The notes: a model not told the origin generated them from the sequence alone. A stretch of DNA of 64,000 nt from Desulfoluna sp942491485 (GCA_942491485.1 CALOAX010000018.1:124001-188000), one strand, 5' to 3'. Numbered from the stretch's first letter, positions 36,399-44,694 are shown. Program-made: numbers and translations.

Positions 36399-37052
36399 AT
36401 GAAAGGTGATGCACTTCGCACTACCGTCCTGAGCGTCAAGATGATCCCGAACGTGGACCCCGATATGGTCAAGCGCCTCGAGCTGCCTGACGGGCACCGC
36501 AGCATCGGCATGATCACCACCGACTGCGACGACGTAGGCTACACCGCCATCGACGAAGCCACCAAGAAGGCCGATGTCAAAGTTGCTTACGCCAAGAGCT
36601 TCTACGGTGGTGCTGACAACGCAAACACCAAGCTCGCCGGTGAATTCATCGGTATCCTCTCCGGGCCCAACCCCGCAGAGGTGAAGAGCGGCATCGACGC
36701 AGCCATCGATTTCATCGAAAACGACGCCTGCTTCTACAGCGCCAATGAGGATGACTCCATCCCCTACTACGCCCATTGCGTCTCCCGAACCGGATCCTTC
36801 CTTTCTGACCTGGGAAGCATCCCTGAAGGGGAGGCCATGGCATATCTCATCGCCCCTCCCATCGAGGCGATTTACGCACTGGATGCGGCCCTGAAGGCTG
36901 CCGACGTTGAGATGGTGGAGTTCTTCGGACCTCCCTCAGAGACCAACTTCGGCGGGGGTCTGCTCACCGGATCCCAGTCTGCCTGCAAGGCGGCCTGCGA
37001 TGCCTTTGCCGATGCCGTTATCCAGGTGGCTGAGAATCCCCTGAAGTACTAA
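36399..37052 (+). CDS. eutL: BMC shell protein EutL (BMC-T)
   Basis: A 217-residue tandem BMC protein like E. coli EutL (219). It contains LELPDGHRSIGMITTDCDDVGYTAIDEATKKADVKV in the first domain and GEAMAYLIAPPIEAIYALDAALKAADVEMVEFFGPPSETNFGGGLLTG in the second. EutL trimers form gated central pores and bind ethanolamine. AGGAG precedes the ATG, and a BMC-H gene follows 15 nt later. Confidence 0.96.
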   Translation: MKGDALRTTVLSVKMIPNVDPDMVKRLELPDGHRSIGMITTDCDDVGYTAIDEATKKADVKVAYAKSFYGGADNANTKLAGEFIGILSGPNPAEVKSGIDAAIDFIENDACFYSANEDDSIPYYAHCVSRTGSFLSDLGSIPEGEAMAYLIAPPIEAIYALDAALKAADVEMVEFFGPPSETNFGGGLLTGSQSACKAACDAFADAVIQVAENPLKY

Positions 37053-37067
37053 TCAAGGGAGGTCACC

Positions 37068-37691
37068 ATGGACGGCAAGGCTTTAGGAATTATTGAGACC
37101 GTGGGACTCGTTCCCGCTGTGGAGGCAGGGGACGTGGCGGTGAAAACCGCCGATGTCACCATCATTGGCTCCCAGGCGGTGGGCGGAGGTCTGGTCTCTA
37201 TTCTGATGAAAGGCGATGTGTCCGCTGTCAAGGCATCAATAGATGCCGGCAGCACGGCGGCTGCACGCTTAGGAGAGGTCTGCTCGGTTACTGTGATTGC
37301 CCGGACCGCCGAAGGCCTTGACGGAATTTTGATCGAAGAGGGAAAGCGTCCCAAGTGTTTCCCCGAGCGCACGGCCGTAGCCGACGCGCAGCCGGAGATC
37401 ACACTGGAGCCGGTGACGGAGACAGAAGACGTTTCCGAGGCCGTCCCTGAGAAAGGGCCCGAAAGCCCGGCTCAGCAAGCCCCTGCCAAGGCGAAGGGAC
37501 GTTCCGAACAGGAAGATCCCGATGCCTTAAACTTCGACATGGCAGATTTGAAAAAGCTTAAAGTTACCAAACTGAGACGTCTCGCACGGCAGCTCCCCAC
37601 CTTCTCCATCGCGAGGGGTGAGATCAAGTATGCCAAGAAGAAAGACCTTCTTGAGGCGTTTGTTCAATACATGAAGACTCTTGAAAAGTAA
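37068..37691 (+). CDS. BMC-H shell protein with C-terminal SAP/Rho-N-like extension (EutK-like)
   Basis: A 207-residue protein. Residues about 1-92 are a BMC-H domain (GIIETVGLVPAVEAGDVAVKTADVTIIG; GDVSAVKASIDAG). Residues about 95-150 are a Pro/Glu-rich linker. The last 55 residues (DLKKLKVTKLRRLARQLPTFSI, then KKDLLEAFVQYMKTL) match the helix-extended-helix pattern of SAP or Rho N-terminal modules, which bind nucleic acid. EutK of enterics likewise has a C-terminal nucleic-acid-binding-like domain, but of a different fold. The gene lies in the tight eut operon before eutE. Confidence 0.85.
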   Translation: MDGKALGIIETVGLVPAVEAGDVAVKTADVTIIGSQAVGGGLVSILMKGDVSAVKASIDAGSTAAARLGEVCSVTVIARTAEGLDGILIEEGKRPKCFPERTAVADAQPEITLEPVTETEDVSEAVPEKGPESPAQQAPAKAKGRSEQEDPDALNFDMADLKKLKVTKLRRLARQLPTFSIARGEIKYAKKKDLLEAFVQYMKTLEK

Positions 37692-37703
37692 GTGAGGATA
37701 GAG

Positions 37704-39146
37704 ATGGTAGATAAGGATTTACTCTCAATTCAGGAAACCCGAGCATTGGTCCGTGCCGCTCGTGCCGCCCAGCCCGCACTTGTGCAGGCCGGCCAGGAAC
37801 GTGTGGACGCTCTGGTGGATGCGATCGCCAAAGTAGGCGCCGAGATGGCCGAAGAGCTTGGCAAGATGGCTTCTGAAGAGACCGGGTTCGGCAAGTGGCA
37901 GGACAAGAAACAGAAGAACATCCTCGCCTCTGAGAAACTGGTCAGCTACTACAAAGGCCTCAAAACCATTGGGATCATCAACGAGGACACCGAGAAGAAA
38001 ATCGTTGAAATTGCTACTCCCATGGGCGTTATCGCGGGACTTATCCCTTCAACCAACCCCACGAGCACCACGCTCTACAAGGCGATTATCTCCCTTAAGA
38101 GCGGCAACGGTATCGTGTTCAGCCCCCACCCCAGCGCGGTGAAGTGCATCTCCGCCACTGTCAACATGATCAGGGGCGTCCTGAAGGCCATGGACTTCCC
38201 CGAAGATCTCGTGGGCGTCATCAGCGTTCCCACCCTTGAGGGTACCGATCAGCTGATGAAGATCGTCGACATGATCCTCGCCACCGGCGGCAACGCCATG
38301 GTGAAGGCTGCATACAGCTCCGGTACCCCCGCCCTCGGTGTGGGTTCCGGTAACGTGCCTGCCTTTATCGAGCGAAGCGCCAATGTGGATGTTGCGGTTC
38401 AGAAGATCTTCGCCTCGAAGACCTTCGACAACGGCACCGTTTGCGCCTCCGAGCAGGCCATTGTTACCGAAGCCTGCATCGCCGACAAAGTCCGTGCCAG
38501 CGTCATCGCCCAGGGCGGTTACTTTCTGGAAGGTGAGAAACTGGCCAAGGTCAAGCGTGTCATGGAGCGTCCCAACGGCGCCATGAACCCTGCGGTCGTC
38601 GGTCGTTGTGCCATGGACATTGCAAAGGTCGCCGGCATTGACGTGCCCGCCGGCACCACCATGCTGCTCTGTGACGAGCCCGGCGTCGGTCCCAAGTTCC
38701 CCTTCTCCAAAGAGAAGCTCACCGCACTTCTGGGCTTTTATGTGGTCAACGACTGGCAGGAAGCCTGTGAGCTTTGCTTCAAGCTCCTGAAGAACGGTGG
38801 CCTCGGTCACTCCATGGGGATTCACTCCAACAACGAGACCGTGATCCGTGAGTTCGCTCTGAAGAAGCCTGTGTCCCGCTTCCTGGTGAACACCCCCACA
38901 ACCCAGGGCGCCGTGGGTATCTCCACCAACCTGGCTCCCTCCTTCACCCTCGGGTGTGGAACCGTGGGCGGCAGCGCCACCTCTGAAAACGTCGGACCCC
39001 ACCACCTCTTCAACGTTCGTCGCATGGCTTACGGCCTCGACGATGCGGCAGCCACGTCCACTGCGGCCGCCACGGAGAGCGTCGATGTTCAGGCCGTTAC
39101 GAACCTGATCATGGAACAGCTCAAGAAGATGAGTGGAACCGTTTAA
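37704..39146 (+). CDS. eutE: CoA-acylating acetaldehyde dehydrogenase EutE
   Basis: A 480-residue aldehyde dehydrogenase of the EutE/PduP family with the catalytic cysteine C247 in TFDNGTVCASEQAI. It oxidises acetaldehyde to acetyl-CoA with NAD inside the compartment. The N-terminus (VDKDLLSIQETRALVRAARAA) and the C-terminal helix (VDVQAVTNLIMEQLKKM) are both candidate encapsulation segments. The ATG at 37704 has GAGGA upstream and is preferred to GTG 37692. The partial enzyme at 63946 has a very similar N-terminus. Confidence 0.95.
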   Translation: MVDKDLLSIQETRALVRAARAAQPALVQAGQERVDALVDAIAKVGAEMAEELGKMASEETGFGKWQDKKQKNILASEKLVSYYKGLKTIGIINEDTEKKIVEIATPMGVIAGLIPSTNPTSTTLYKAIISLKSGNGIVFSPHPSAVKCISATVNMIRGVLKAMDFPEDLVGVISVPTLEGTDQLMKIVDMILATGGNAMVKAAYSSGTPALGVGSGNVPAFIERSANVDVAVQKIFASKTFDNGTVCASEQAIVTEACIADKVRASVIAQGGYFLEGEKLAKVKRVMERPNGAMNPAVVGRCAMDIAKVAGIDVPAGTTMLLCDEPGVGPKFPFSKEKLTALLGFYVVNDWQEACELCFKLLKNGGLGHSMGIHSNNETVIREFALKKPVSRFLVNTPTTQGAVGISTNLAPSFTLGCGTVGGSATSENVGPHHLFNVRRMAYGLDDAAATSTAAATESVDVQAVTNLIMEQLKKMSGTV

Positions 39147-39292
39147 AAACTCAGACGAAATCGCCCCTTGAGGGGCTTTGGAACCTGCCGGCTTACACCG
39201 GTTTTCAAACCGGTCTGGCAAGCAAATTGCTCTGACAGTGGGCAGGTTTTAAAAGCGAACGATTTTAATCAGATACAATGAGGAGAAAAAGC
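39147..39292 (+). promoter_or_regulatory. Intercistronic hairpins before eutM1
   Basis: In the spacer, ACCGGTTTTCAAACCGGT forms a tight hairpin inside a wider pairing of AACCTGCC (39181-39188) with GGGCAGGTT (39240-39248). There is no T-tract, so RNA processing or stabilisation of the shell-protein message is more likely than termination. Confidence 0.6.
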
Positions 39293-39577
39293 ATGAGTTC
39301 ACAGAACGCTCTTGGAATGATCGAAACCAAAGGTCTTGTCGGTGCAGTAGAAGCAGCAGATGCCATGGTGAAAGCAGCCAACGTAACTCTCATCGGCCGC
39401 AGCCAGGTGGGTGCAGGTCTCGTGACCGTTATGGTTCGTGGTGATGTAGGTGCCGTTAAGGCCGCTACTGACGCCGGTGCCGCAGCTGCAGACCGTGTGG
39501 GTGAACTGATCAGTGTTCATGTCATTCCCCGTCCCCACGGTGAGGTTGAGCTCATCCTCCCCAAAGTGGAAGGATAA
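39293..39577 (+). CDS. eutM: Major BMC-H shell protein EutM (copy 1)
   Basis: A 94-residue hexamer-forming BMC-H domain (ALGMIETKGLVGAVEAADAMVKAANVTLIG; GDVGAVKAATDAGAAAADRVGELISVHVIPRPH). EutM/PduA-type hexamers make up most of the shell facets and carry a small polar pore. The ATG at 39293 with GAGGAG upstream is used. It is almost identical to the second copy at 43686, differing mainly at both ends and a few internal positions. Confidence 0.96.
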   Translation: MSSQNALGMIETKGLVGAVEAADAMVKAANVTLIGRSQVGAGLVTVMVRGDVGAVKAATDAGAAAADRVGELISVHVIPRPHGEVELILPKVEG

Positions 39578-39583
39578 TAAGCC

Positions 39584-40342
39584 ATGAAAGTCATATCGGA
39601 ATCCTATCTGAGGGATCTCTTCAGAAAGGCTGTTCCTGAGACTTTCAGGCTGGAGGAGGGTCAGATCCTGACCCCCTCCGCATCCCAGCTTCTCGGTGAG
39701 AAGGGGGTTAAGGTCGTCAGGGGCGATGAAGAGCCATGTGCCTCACAGCCCGAGGCCGCCCCGAAGAAATCAGAGGCGGAAAAGGTACCCGGCCCGAAAT
39801 ACGTGTCGGCCATTGATGGCGGTCTTTTTGAAACGAAGCCCGAGCACATGACGCAGCTCACGGGCATGCAGCTGGTCCCCAAGGATCATCCGCGCATCGT
39901 CTTCAGAGGACGCCTCGATACCTGCCAGGGGGAGATTCTTCTCCTGCAGGCCAAAGCCCATGACGCAGGGAAAATGACCCTGGTGGCGGATCTCGAAGAG
40001 ATCCTTGAGTGGACCCGTGACATCATGCGTCGTGATGTTCTGGACACGCCCGTACCGGCCAAGCCCATTCTGGGCCTGACCGACGCGGAACTCAGGGCCC
40101 ACTCCCACAACCCGAAAAAGTACTTCGGGACCGGTCATTTTCTTCCCACCTATGACATGGGTGAGTTGATCCTCGGACTGAACCGTCTGAGGGCCCTGGT
40201 CCGTGAGATGGAAGTGTCGGCCGTAAGCGCTCTGAAAGAGGGCTTTCAGCTGGAAAAACCCGACATCGTTCAGGCCTTGAACCGCATGAGCAGCGCCCTT
40301 TACATCATGATGCTCAAAGACAAAGGCGGCATTTACAAGTAG
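39584..40342 (+). CDS. eutT: Corrinoid adenosyltransferase EutT-like
   Basis: A 252-residue protein (E. coli EutT 267). The N-terminal RLEEGQILTPSASQLLGEKGVKVV segment is followed by a KPEHMTQLTG motif and a C-terminal helical bundle with LPTYDMGELILGLNRLRALVREMEV. EutT transfers adenosyl from ATP to corrinoid to supply the lyase cofactor. The HX11CCX2C metal motif of enteric EutT is not present (the corresponding stretch reads VPKDHPRI), so it probably belongs to the metal-independent class. It sits 6 nt after eutM1. Confidence 0.85.
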   Translation: MKVISESYLRDLFRKAVPETFRLEEGQILTPSASQLLGEKGVKVVRGDEEPCASQPEAAPKKSEAEKVPGPKYVSAIDGGLFETKPEHMTQLTGMQLVPKDHPRIVFRGRLDTCQGEILLLQAKAHDAGKMTLVADLEEILEWTRDIMRRDVLDTPVPAKPILGLTDAELRAHSHNPKKYFGTGHFLPTYDMGELILGLNRLRALVREMEVSAVSALKEGFQLEKPDIVQALNRMSSALYIMMLKDKGGIYK

Positions 40343-40350
40343 GAGATCAG

Positions 40351-41013
40351 ATGGATCAGACAATTGTTGAAGGTATTATCAAAAAGGTCATGGATCAGAT
40401 GGGAGATGCAAAAACGGACGGTGCGGCACGCTGCGGTGACGCTATCCCCGTGGAACTCTCCGGTCGCCATGTCCATCTTTGCGAGGAAGACATCCAGGAG
40501 CTCTTTGGCGCGCCCCTGACACATGTCAAAGAGCTTTCCCAGCCGGGACAGTACCTCTGCAAAGAGCGGGTCCGCCTTATCGGGCCCAGCGGTGTGATTG
40601 ACAACGTGGCGGTCTTAGGGCCGGCACGACCCAAATCCCAGGTGGAGCTTTCCCTTACCGACGCTCGCATCCTGGGGATAAAGGCGCCTGTGCGTCAGTC
40701 TGGTGACGTGGCCGGTACCCCCGGCATTGTCCTCACCTCCGGAACCGGCCTTGCGGGCCTTGCCGAAGGGGTGATCGTGGCTGCCCGCCACATTCACATG
40801 TCACCTGCAGACGCCGTCAAGTATGGCGTGTCCGACAACCAGAAGGTCGACGTCCATATGGACGGAAGCCGTCCGGCTGTCTTTAAAGATGTCATTGTCC
40901 GGGTTCACAAAAATTTCAGCCTGGCCATGCACATCGACTTTGATGAGGCCAACAGTTGCGGCCTGGGCAAAAACGCCCGTGGCAAAATTGTGGGCTTAAC
41001 CCAGGAGGCGTAA
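40351..41013 (+). CDS. pduL: Phosphotransacylase PduL
   Basis: A 220-residue PduL-type phosphate acyltransferase, unrelated to EutD/Pta. It interconverts acetyl-CoA and acetyl phosphate and recycles CoA in the lumen. Two beta-barrel halves carry the zinc-binding motifs VELSGRHVHL (H40, H42) and AARHIHMSP (H147, H149). The N-terminal helix (IVEGIIKKVMDQMG) is a typical encapsulation peptide. It replaces the EutD enzyme of enteric eut operons. Confidence 0.94.
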   Translation: MDQTIVEGIIKKVMDQMGDAKTDGAARCGDAIPVELSGRHVHLCEEDIQELFGAPLTHVKELSQPGQYLCKERVRLIGPSGVIDNVAVLGPARPKSQVELSLTDARILGIKAPVRQSGDVAGTPGIVLTSGTGLAGLAEGVIVAARHIHMSPADAVKYGVSDNQKVDVHMDGSRPAVFKDVIVRVHKNFSLAMHIDFDEANSCGLGKNARGKIVGLTQEA

Positions 41014-41014
41014 C

Positions 41015-41845
41015 TTGGACTTTTCATCCGTTGATCGGATTATTGCCGATCTTGAAACGTGTCTGGAAACCACTCGGGAGGTGTCTCCCACCGAAGAGCT
41101 CCTTGTGGGCGTGGACTTAGGTACCGCCTACATTGTTCTTGTTGTGATGAACAGCAAAAGAGAGCCCGTGGCCTGCGCCATGGAGTTCGCCCAGGTGATC
41201 AAAGATGGCCTTGTGGTGGACTACATCGGAGCCATGACGGTGGTGAAACGCCTGAAAGCCCAGCTGGAGGATCGGCTCGGACGGGAACTGGAGAAGGCGG
41301 CCATCGCCGTGCCTCCGGGGACCGGTGAGTCCGATTGCAAGACCCACGGCTATGTGGTGGAGGGCGCGGGGATGGAAGTAACCAACCTGCTGGATGAGCC
41401 CACGGCGGCCAATGCCGTCCTGGGGGTTGAAAACGGTGTCATCGTCGATATCGGCGGCGGGACCACCGGCCTCTCCATCATGGAGAACGGCAAGGTGGTC
41501 TACGTAGCCGATGAAGCAACGGGCGGAACACATCTTTCCCTCGTTCTTTCCGGGGCTTACAAGGTAAGTTTTGAAGAGGCCGAGGCGATCAAGAAGGACA
41601 ACTCGCGGCACAAAGAGATCTTTGCCGCGGTTCGCCCCGTGATTCAGAAGATGGCCACCATCGTGAAAGGGCACATTGAGGGACGGAACATAAAATCCGT
41701 TTACCTCGTGGGTGGCACCTGCTGCCTGACCGGCATGGAGACCGTGTTCGAAAAAGAGCTCGGTATCCCCGTGCACAAACCGGCCAACCCCTTTCTCGTG
41801 ACCCCCATGGGCATTGCCCTGAGCTCCGTGGCTCGGGGCGAATAG
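41015..41845 (+). CDS. eutJ: EutJ: Hsp70/actin-like chaperone protein
   Basis: A 276-residue actin-fold protein with VGVDLGTAYIVLVVMNSK, VIVDIGGGTTGLSIMENG and a final VYLVGGTCCLTGM motif, matching EutJ (278). Its role is not established; a chaperone or reactivase function in the compartment is assumed. A TTG start at 41015 is well supported by AGGAGG 6 nt upstream and immediate adjacency to pduL. Confidence 0.93.
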   Translation: MDFSSVDRIIADLETCLETTREVSPTEELLVGVDLGTAYIVLVVMNSKREPVACAMEFAQVIKDGLVVDYIGAMTVVKRLKAQLEDRLGRELEKAAIAVPPGTGESDCKTHGYVVEGAGMEVTNLLDEPTAANAVLGVENGVIVDIGGGTTGLSIMENGKVVYVADEATGGTHLSLVLSGAYKVSFEEAEAIKKDNSRHKEIFAAVRPVIQKMATIVKGHIEGRNIKSVYLVGGTCCLTGMETVFEKELGIPVHKPANPFLVTPMGIALSSVARGE

Positions 41846-41855
41846 GAGAGTGACC

Positions 41856-42446
41856 ATGGATGTGGAAGCGCTGGTAAAAGCCATTACCGCAGAAGTCCTC
41901 AAACAGGTCAGCGGAAAAGGGGAGACATCCCCCGTGCTGATCATCGGCGAGAAGACGTGCAAAAAGTGCCAGGCTGCTGAAAAGAAGCTGGGCAAAGGGC
42001 ACCGATTTCTCTACCCCGATGAGGACCCGAGCGCTGGCGAGACAATGCGCCGCATTGTGCCATACCTCTCCATCCGCCATATGGCCGACATGGCCGCAGG
42101 AAAAGCGGAGGGGCCCCTCATGGAGGTGGTGCTTTCCGCTCTTCTGGCCGGTCAGCCGGTGGAAGTGATGGAGTACGAATACAAGCGGTATGCCGACACC
42201 GCCCCCGAAGGCCTCATGAGGCTCTTTGAGGTACAGGAAGCGGCATTGGCCTCCTTTGGCCTCACCGCAATGGACATGACGAAACGCGAGACTGTCAGAG
42301 TCAGAAAGCCTCTGGTAACGGACGCGGATGTGGCCGAGGCCAACCGGAAAGGGGCGCGTGAGCTGCTTCTTCCCGGGGACGCCCAGGTGACACCCCTGGC
42401 CGTGGAAAGTGCCAGAGATCTCGGGATCACGATTTCCCGGGGATAA
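41856..42446 (+). CDS. Ethanolamine-locus protein of unknown function (TIGR02536-like)
   Basis: A 196-residue protein resembling the conserved hypothetical family found beside pduL/eutJ in Firmicute-type eut loci. Visible features are an N-terminal amphipathic helix (DVEALVKAITAEVLKQVSG) of encapsulation type, a CKKCQ pair, YEYKRYADTAPEGLMRLFEVQEAAL in the middle, and a C-terminal LVTDADVAEANRKGARELLLPGDAQVTPLA segment. The role is unknown. ATG 41856 with AGGAG upstream is preferred to GTG 41850. Confidence 0.75.
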   Translation: MDVEALVKAITAEVLKQVSGKGETSPVLIIGEKTCKKCQAAEKKLGKGHRFLYPDEDPSAGETMRRIVPYLSIRHMADMAAGKAEGPLMEVVLSALLAGQPVEVMEYEYKRYADTAPEGLMRLFEVQEAALASFGLTAMDMTKRETVRVRKPLVTDADVAEANRKGARELLLPGDAQVTPLAVESARDLGITISRG

Positions 42447-42498
42447 TGGGGCAGGGCATTGACCGGCCCAACCCACCAAACCTAACGAGGCGACGAAG

Positions 42499-42774
42499 AT
42501 GATAGTTGGCAAAGTGATCGGCAATGTGTGGGCCACACGGAAAGAAGAGGCCTTAAGCGGCATGAAACTGATGGTGGTCCGACGGCTGGATGCCTGCACG
42601 AATGAAGAACTCGATACGCTTGTGGCCGTTGATTTTATCGGCGCCGGTATCGGGGACCGGGTTCTTGTGGCAACCGGCAGCTCTGCACGAAACGCAGGGA
42701 GCATTACCGATGCACCCGTGGATGCCACCATCGTCGGAATCATCGACGAGGTCGAGGTTCGGGAAGGGGTGTGA
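42499..42774 (+). CDS. eutN: BMC vertex protein EutN (BMC-P)
   Basis: A 91-residue EutN/CcmL-family protein: MIVGKVIGNVWATRKEEALSGMKLMVVRRLD, then VAVDFIGAGIGDRVLVATGSSAR. Pentamers of this family cap shell vertices. Its stop overlaps the next gene's ATG (ATGA at 42771-42774 region), which indicates translational coupling. Confidence 0.95.
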   Translation: MIVGKVIGNVWATRKEEALSGMKLMVVRRLDACTNEELDTLVAVDFIGAGIGDRVLVATGSSARNAGSITDAPVDATIVGIIDEVEVREGV

Positions 42775-42776
42775 TG

Positions 42777-43322
42777 ATGGACTCGCTGGGTATCATAGAG
42801 AGCAGAAGCATTGCAGCAGGGGCCGTTCTGGCCGACATCATGGTGAAGGCAGCAAACGTCACCCTGGTCAAGGCGGGAACCATCTGTTCCGGTCGCTACA
42901 TGATCCATGTGGCAGGTGACCGGGACGCTGTGGCCACCTCGGTGAACGCTGCCATCGATGCCGACTATGCCCTGGCGGGGAGTTACACCATCTCGAATAT
43001 CTCCAAGCAGGTGCTGGATGCCCTGAAACGGGGTGTTCCGGTTAACGGCCACGGCGCCATCGGCGTGGTGGAGTGCCGGACCGCTTCATCAGGGATAGCG
43101 GCCGCCGACAAAGCCGTCAAGCGATCCATCGCCCAATTGGCGCGGATCGTGACGGGGCGCGGAATCAACGGAAAATCATATTTTGTGATGACAGGTGATG
43201 TGGCCTCCGTGGAAGAGTCGGTTGCGGCGGCACGAGAGACCCTTGGGAAAGACCTTGTGGAGGCGGTTGTGATTCCGTCGCCCGACCCCTCGGTCATCAA
43301 CGCGTTGGTGATGCGCTCGTAA
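42777..43322 (+). CDS. PduT-like tandem BMC protein with Fe-S-type cysteine (first of two)
   Basis: A 181-residue tandem BMC (BMC-T) protein. The first domain has SLGIIESRSIAAGAVLADIMVKAANVTLVKAGTICSGRY, with Cys37 at the position of the [4Fe-4S]-binding pore cysteine of PduT. The second domain has GVVECRTASSGIAAADKAVK. Trimers would place three cysteines around the pore. ATG 42777 is used (ATG 42774 is equally possible and overlaps the eutN stop). It is a paralogue of the protein at 47783. Confidence 0.88.
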   Translation: MDSLGIIESRSIAAGAVLADIMVKAANVTLVKAGTICSGRYMIHVAGDRDAVATSVNAAIDADYALAGSYTISNISKQVLDALKRGVPVNGHGAIGVVECRTASSGIAAADKAVKRSIAQLARIVTGRGINGKSYFVMTGDVASVEESVAAARETLGKDLVEAVVIPSPDPSVINALVMRS

Positions 43323-43360
43323 CAAGCGTGCGACGCATTACATTAAAAACGAGGTGAATC

Positions 43361-43639
43361 ATGGCAAAAAAACTTGTGAGCGATAAGGGAGTGGAAGCAC
43401 TGATCGTTGGTGGCAACTTCTACATGGATGGCACCATCATCCTCACCCCCGGCGCCAAAGATGTTCTACGCAACAAAGGTGTGACCATCGTCTACGGCCC
43501 CAGGCCGGAGATGAGTGAAGATGATCAGCTTGAAGCAACCGTCGCCGCACTCCTTAAGAAAGAGTACGGCATCACCGACGAAGCACAGGTGAAGGCGGTC
43601 AGCTGCAAGGTGGTCGATATGATCAAGAAAAACGCATAA
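43361..43639 (+). CDS. Small protein resembling the EutT N-terminal segment
   Basis: A 92-residue protein not assigned to a named family. Its motif GTIILTPGAKDVLRNKGVTIVYG closely parallels EutT in this operon (GQILTPSASQLLGEKGVKVVRG), and the C-terminal 40 residues form helices (LEATVAALLKKEYGI, VSCKVVDMIKKN) of encapsulation-peptide type. GAGGTG lies 6 nt before the ATG. A small adaptor or scaffold for the compartment is a guess from context only. Confidence 0.7.
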   Translation: MAKKLVSDKGVEALIVGGNFYMDGTIILTPGAKDVLRNKGVTIVYGPRPEMSEDDQLEATVAALLKKEYGITDEAQVKAVSCKVVDMIKKNA

Positions 43640-43685
43640 TTTTTTAAAAGCAGGAACACTACTTTTTTAAAAGGAGAGTCGAACA

Positions 43686-43964
43686 ATGAATGCACTGGGA
43701 ATGATTGAAACCCGAGGTCTTGTGGGCGCAGTTGAAGCAGCTGATGCCATGGTTAAAGCCGCCAACGTTACGTTGGTTGGTCGTGAGCAGGTTGGATCCG
43801 GTCTTGTGACCGTGATGGTTCGTGGTGACGTAGGCGCTGTGAAGGCAGCCACCGACGCCGGCGCAGCCGCAGCCGACCGTGTGGGTGAGCTCGTGAGCGT
43901 TCACGTGATTCCCCGCCCCCACTCTGAAGTAGAGCTGATTCTTCCTACCAAGCGGGAAGCATAG
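43686..43964 (+). CDS. eutM: Major BMC-H shell protein EutM (copy 2)
   Basis: A 92-residue BMC-H domain nearly identical to the copy at 39293 (same ALGMIET start and GDVGAVKAATDAGAAAADRVGEL core), differing mainly at the C-terminus (PTKREA versus PKVEG). AAGGAG precedes the ATG. It is followed by two strong hairpins with no T-tract, as expected for a message needing high stability. Confidence 0.96.
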   Translation: MNALGMIETRGLVGAVEAADAMVKAANVTLVGREQVGSGLVTVMVRGDVGAVKAATDAGAAAADRVGELVSVHVIPRPHSEVELILPTKREA

Positions 43965-43970
43965 GTGGTT

Positions 43971-44055
43971 TGGCCGGTGGCGTTTCTTTATGCCACCGGC
44001 CGCCCTTGCGTGCCTGGATGGAGGGAGAAGCCAGCTCCTCCCTCCATCCAGACAT
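43971..44055 (+). promoter_or_regulatory. Two strong intercistronic hairpins after eutM2
   Basis: GGCCGGTGGC pairs with GCCACCGGCC around GTTTCTTTAT (43976-44005), and CTGGATGGAGGGAG pairs with CTCCCTCCATCCAG (about 44015-44053). No T-run follows either, and eutQ lies downstream on the same strand. RNA stabilisation or processing, rather than full termination, is the likely role. Confidence 0.75.
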
Positions 44056-44226
44056 GTAAAGGCGGCACGAAAGGCCGTTGCCTTTGAATTAATGACAACC
44101 ATAAGCGGACAGGTGTCCGCTTTGAGTGAACCAACGCGGTGAAACGTGCCACCGGACTCTTACGGCGTTTATGTGACGCGCCGTGGCAACCGGTTTCACC
44201 ATCCGCAACGAGAAAGGAGTTTTAAG

Positions 44227-44679
44227 ATGGCTATCAACGAAAAAATCCTGGAAGAGCTGATTCGAAAAGTCGTGGCTGAGCAGCTGGCTGGCGACAAAGC
44301 ACCTTCATTTGAAAAGTACGTTGACGAAAAAAGCGGCGTTCTCTGCGTGAAGACCGAAACCGTCAAGCCCGCTCCCTTTGACACCGGCAAAGCAGGTGAC
44401 AAAGTGTTCCTCACCGACATCACCACCCTGGATGAGAGCCCCCGCCTCGGTTGCGGTATCATGGAAATGGATGCCACCTCCTTTGACTGGACCCTCAAGT
44501 ATGACGAAGTGGACTACATCATCGACGGCACCCTCGAGATCGTCATCGACGGCCGCAAGGTGGTAGGCAACAAAGGGGACATCATCTTTATCCCCAAAGA
44601 CACCTCCATCGCCTTCAGCGTGCCCGACTATGCCCGTTTCATGTACGTTACCTATCCCGCTGACTGGGAATCTCAGTAA
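44227..44679 (+). CDS. eutQ: EutQ cupin protein
   Basis: A 150-residue protein. The N-terminal helix (INEKILEELIRKVVAEQLAG) is of encapsulation type; residues about 45-150 form a cupin (VFLTDITTLDESPRLGCGIMEMD, WTLKYDEVDYIIDGTLEIVIDGRKVVGNKGDIIFIPKDTSIAFSVPDYARFMYV). EutQ is reported as an acetate kinase or assembly factor. It is shorter than E. coli EutQ (233), lacking most of the long N-terminal half. ATG 44227 has AAGGAG upstream. Confidence 0.92.
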   Translation: MAINEKILEELIRKVVAEQLAGDKAPSFEKYVDEKSGVLCVKTETVKPAPFDTGKAGDKVFLTDITTLDESPRLGCGIMEMDATSFDWTLKYDEVDYIIDGTLEIVIDGRKVVGNKGDIIFIPKDTSIAFSVPDYARFMYVTYPADWESQ

Positions 44680-44694
44680 CAGGAGGGATCATCC

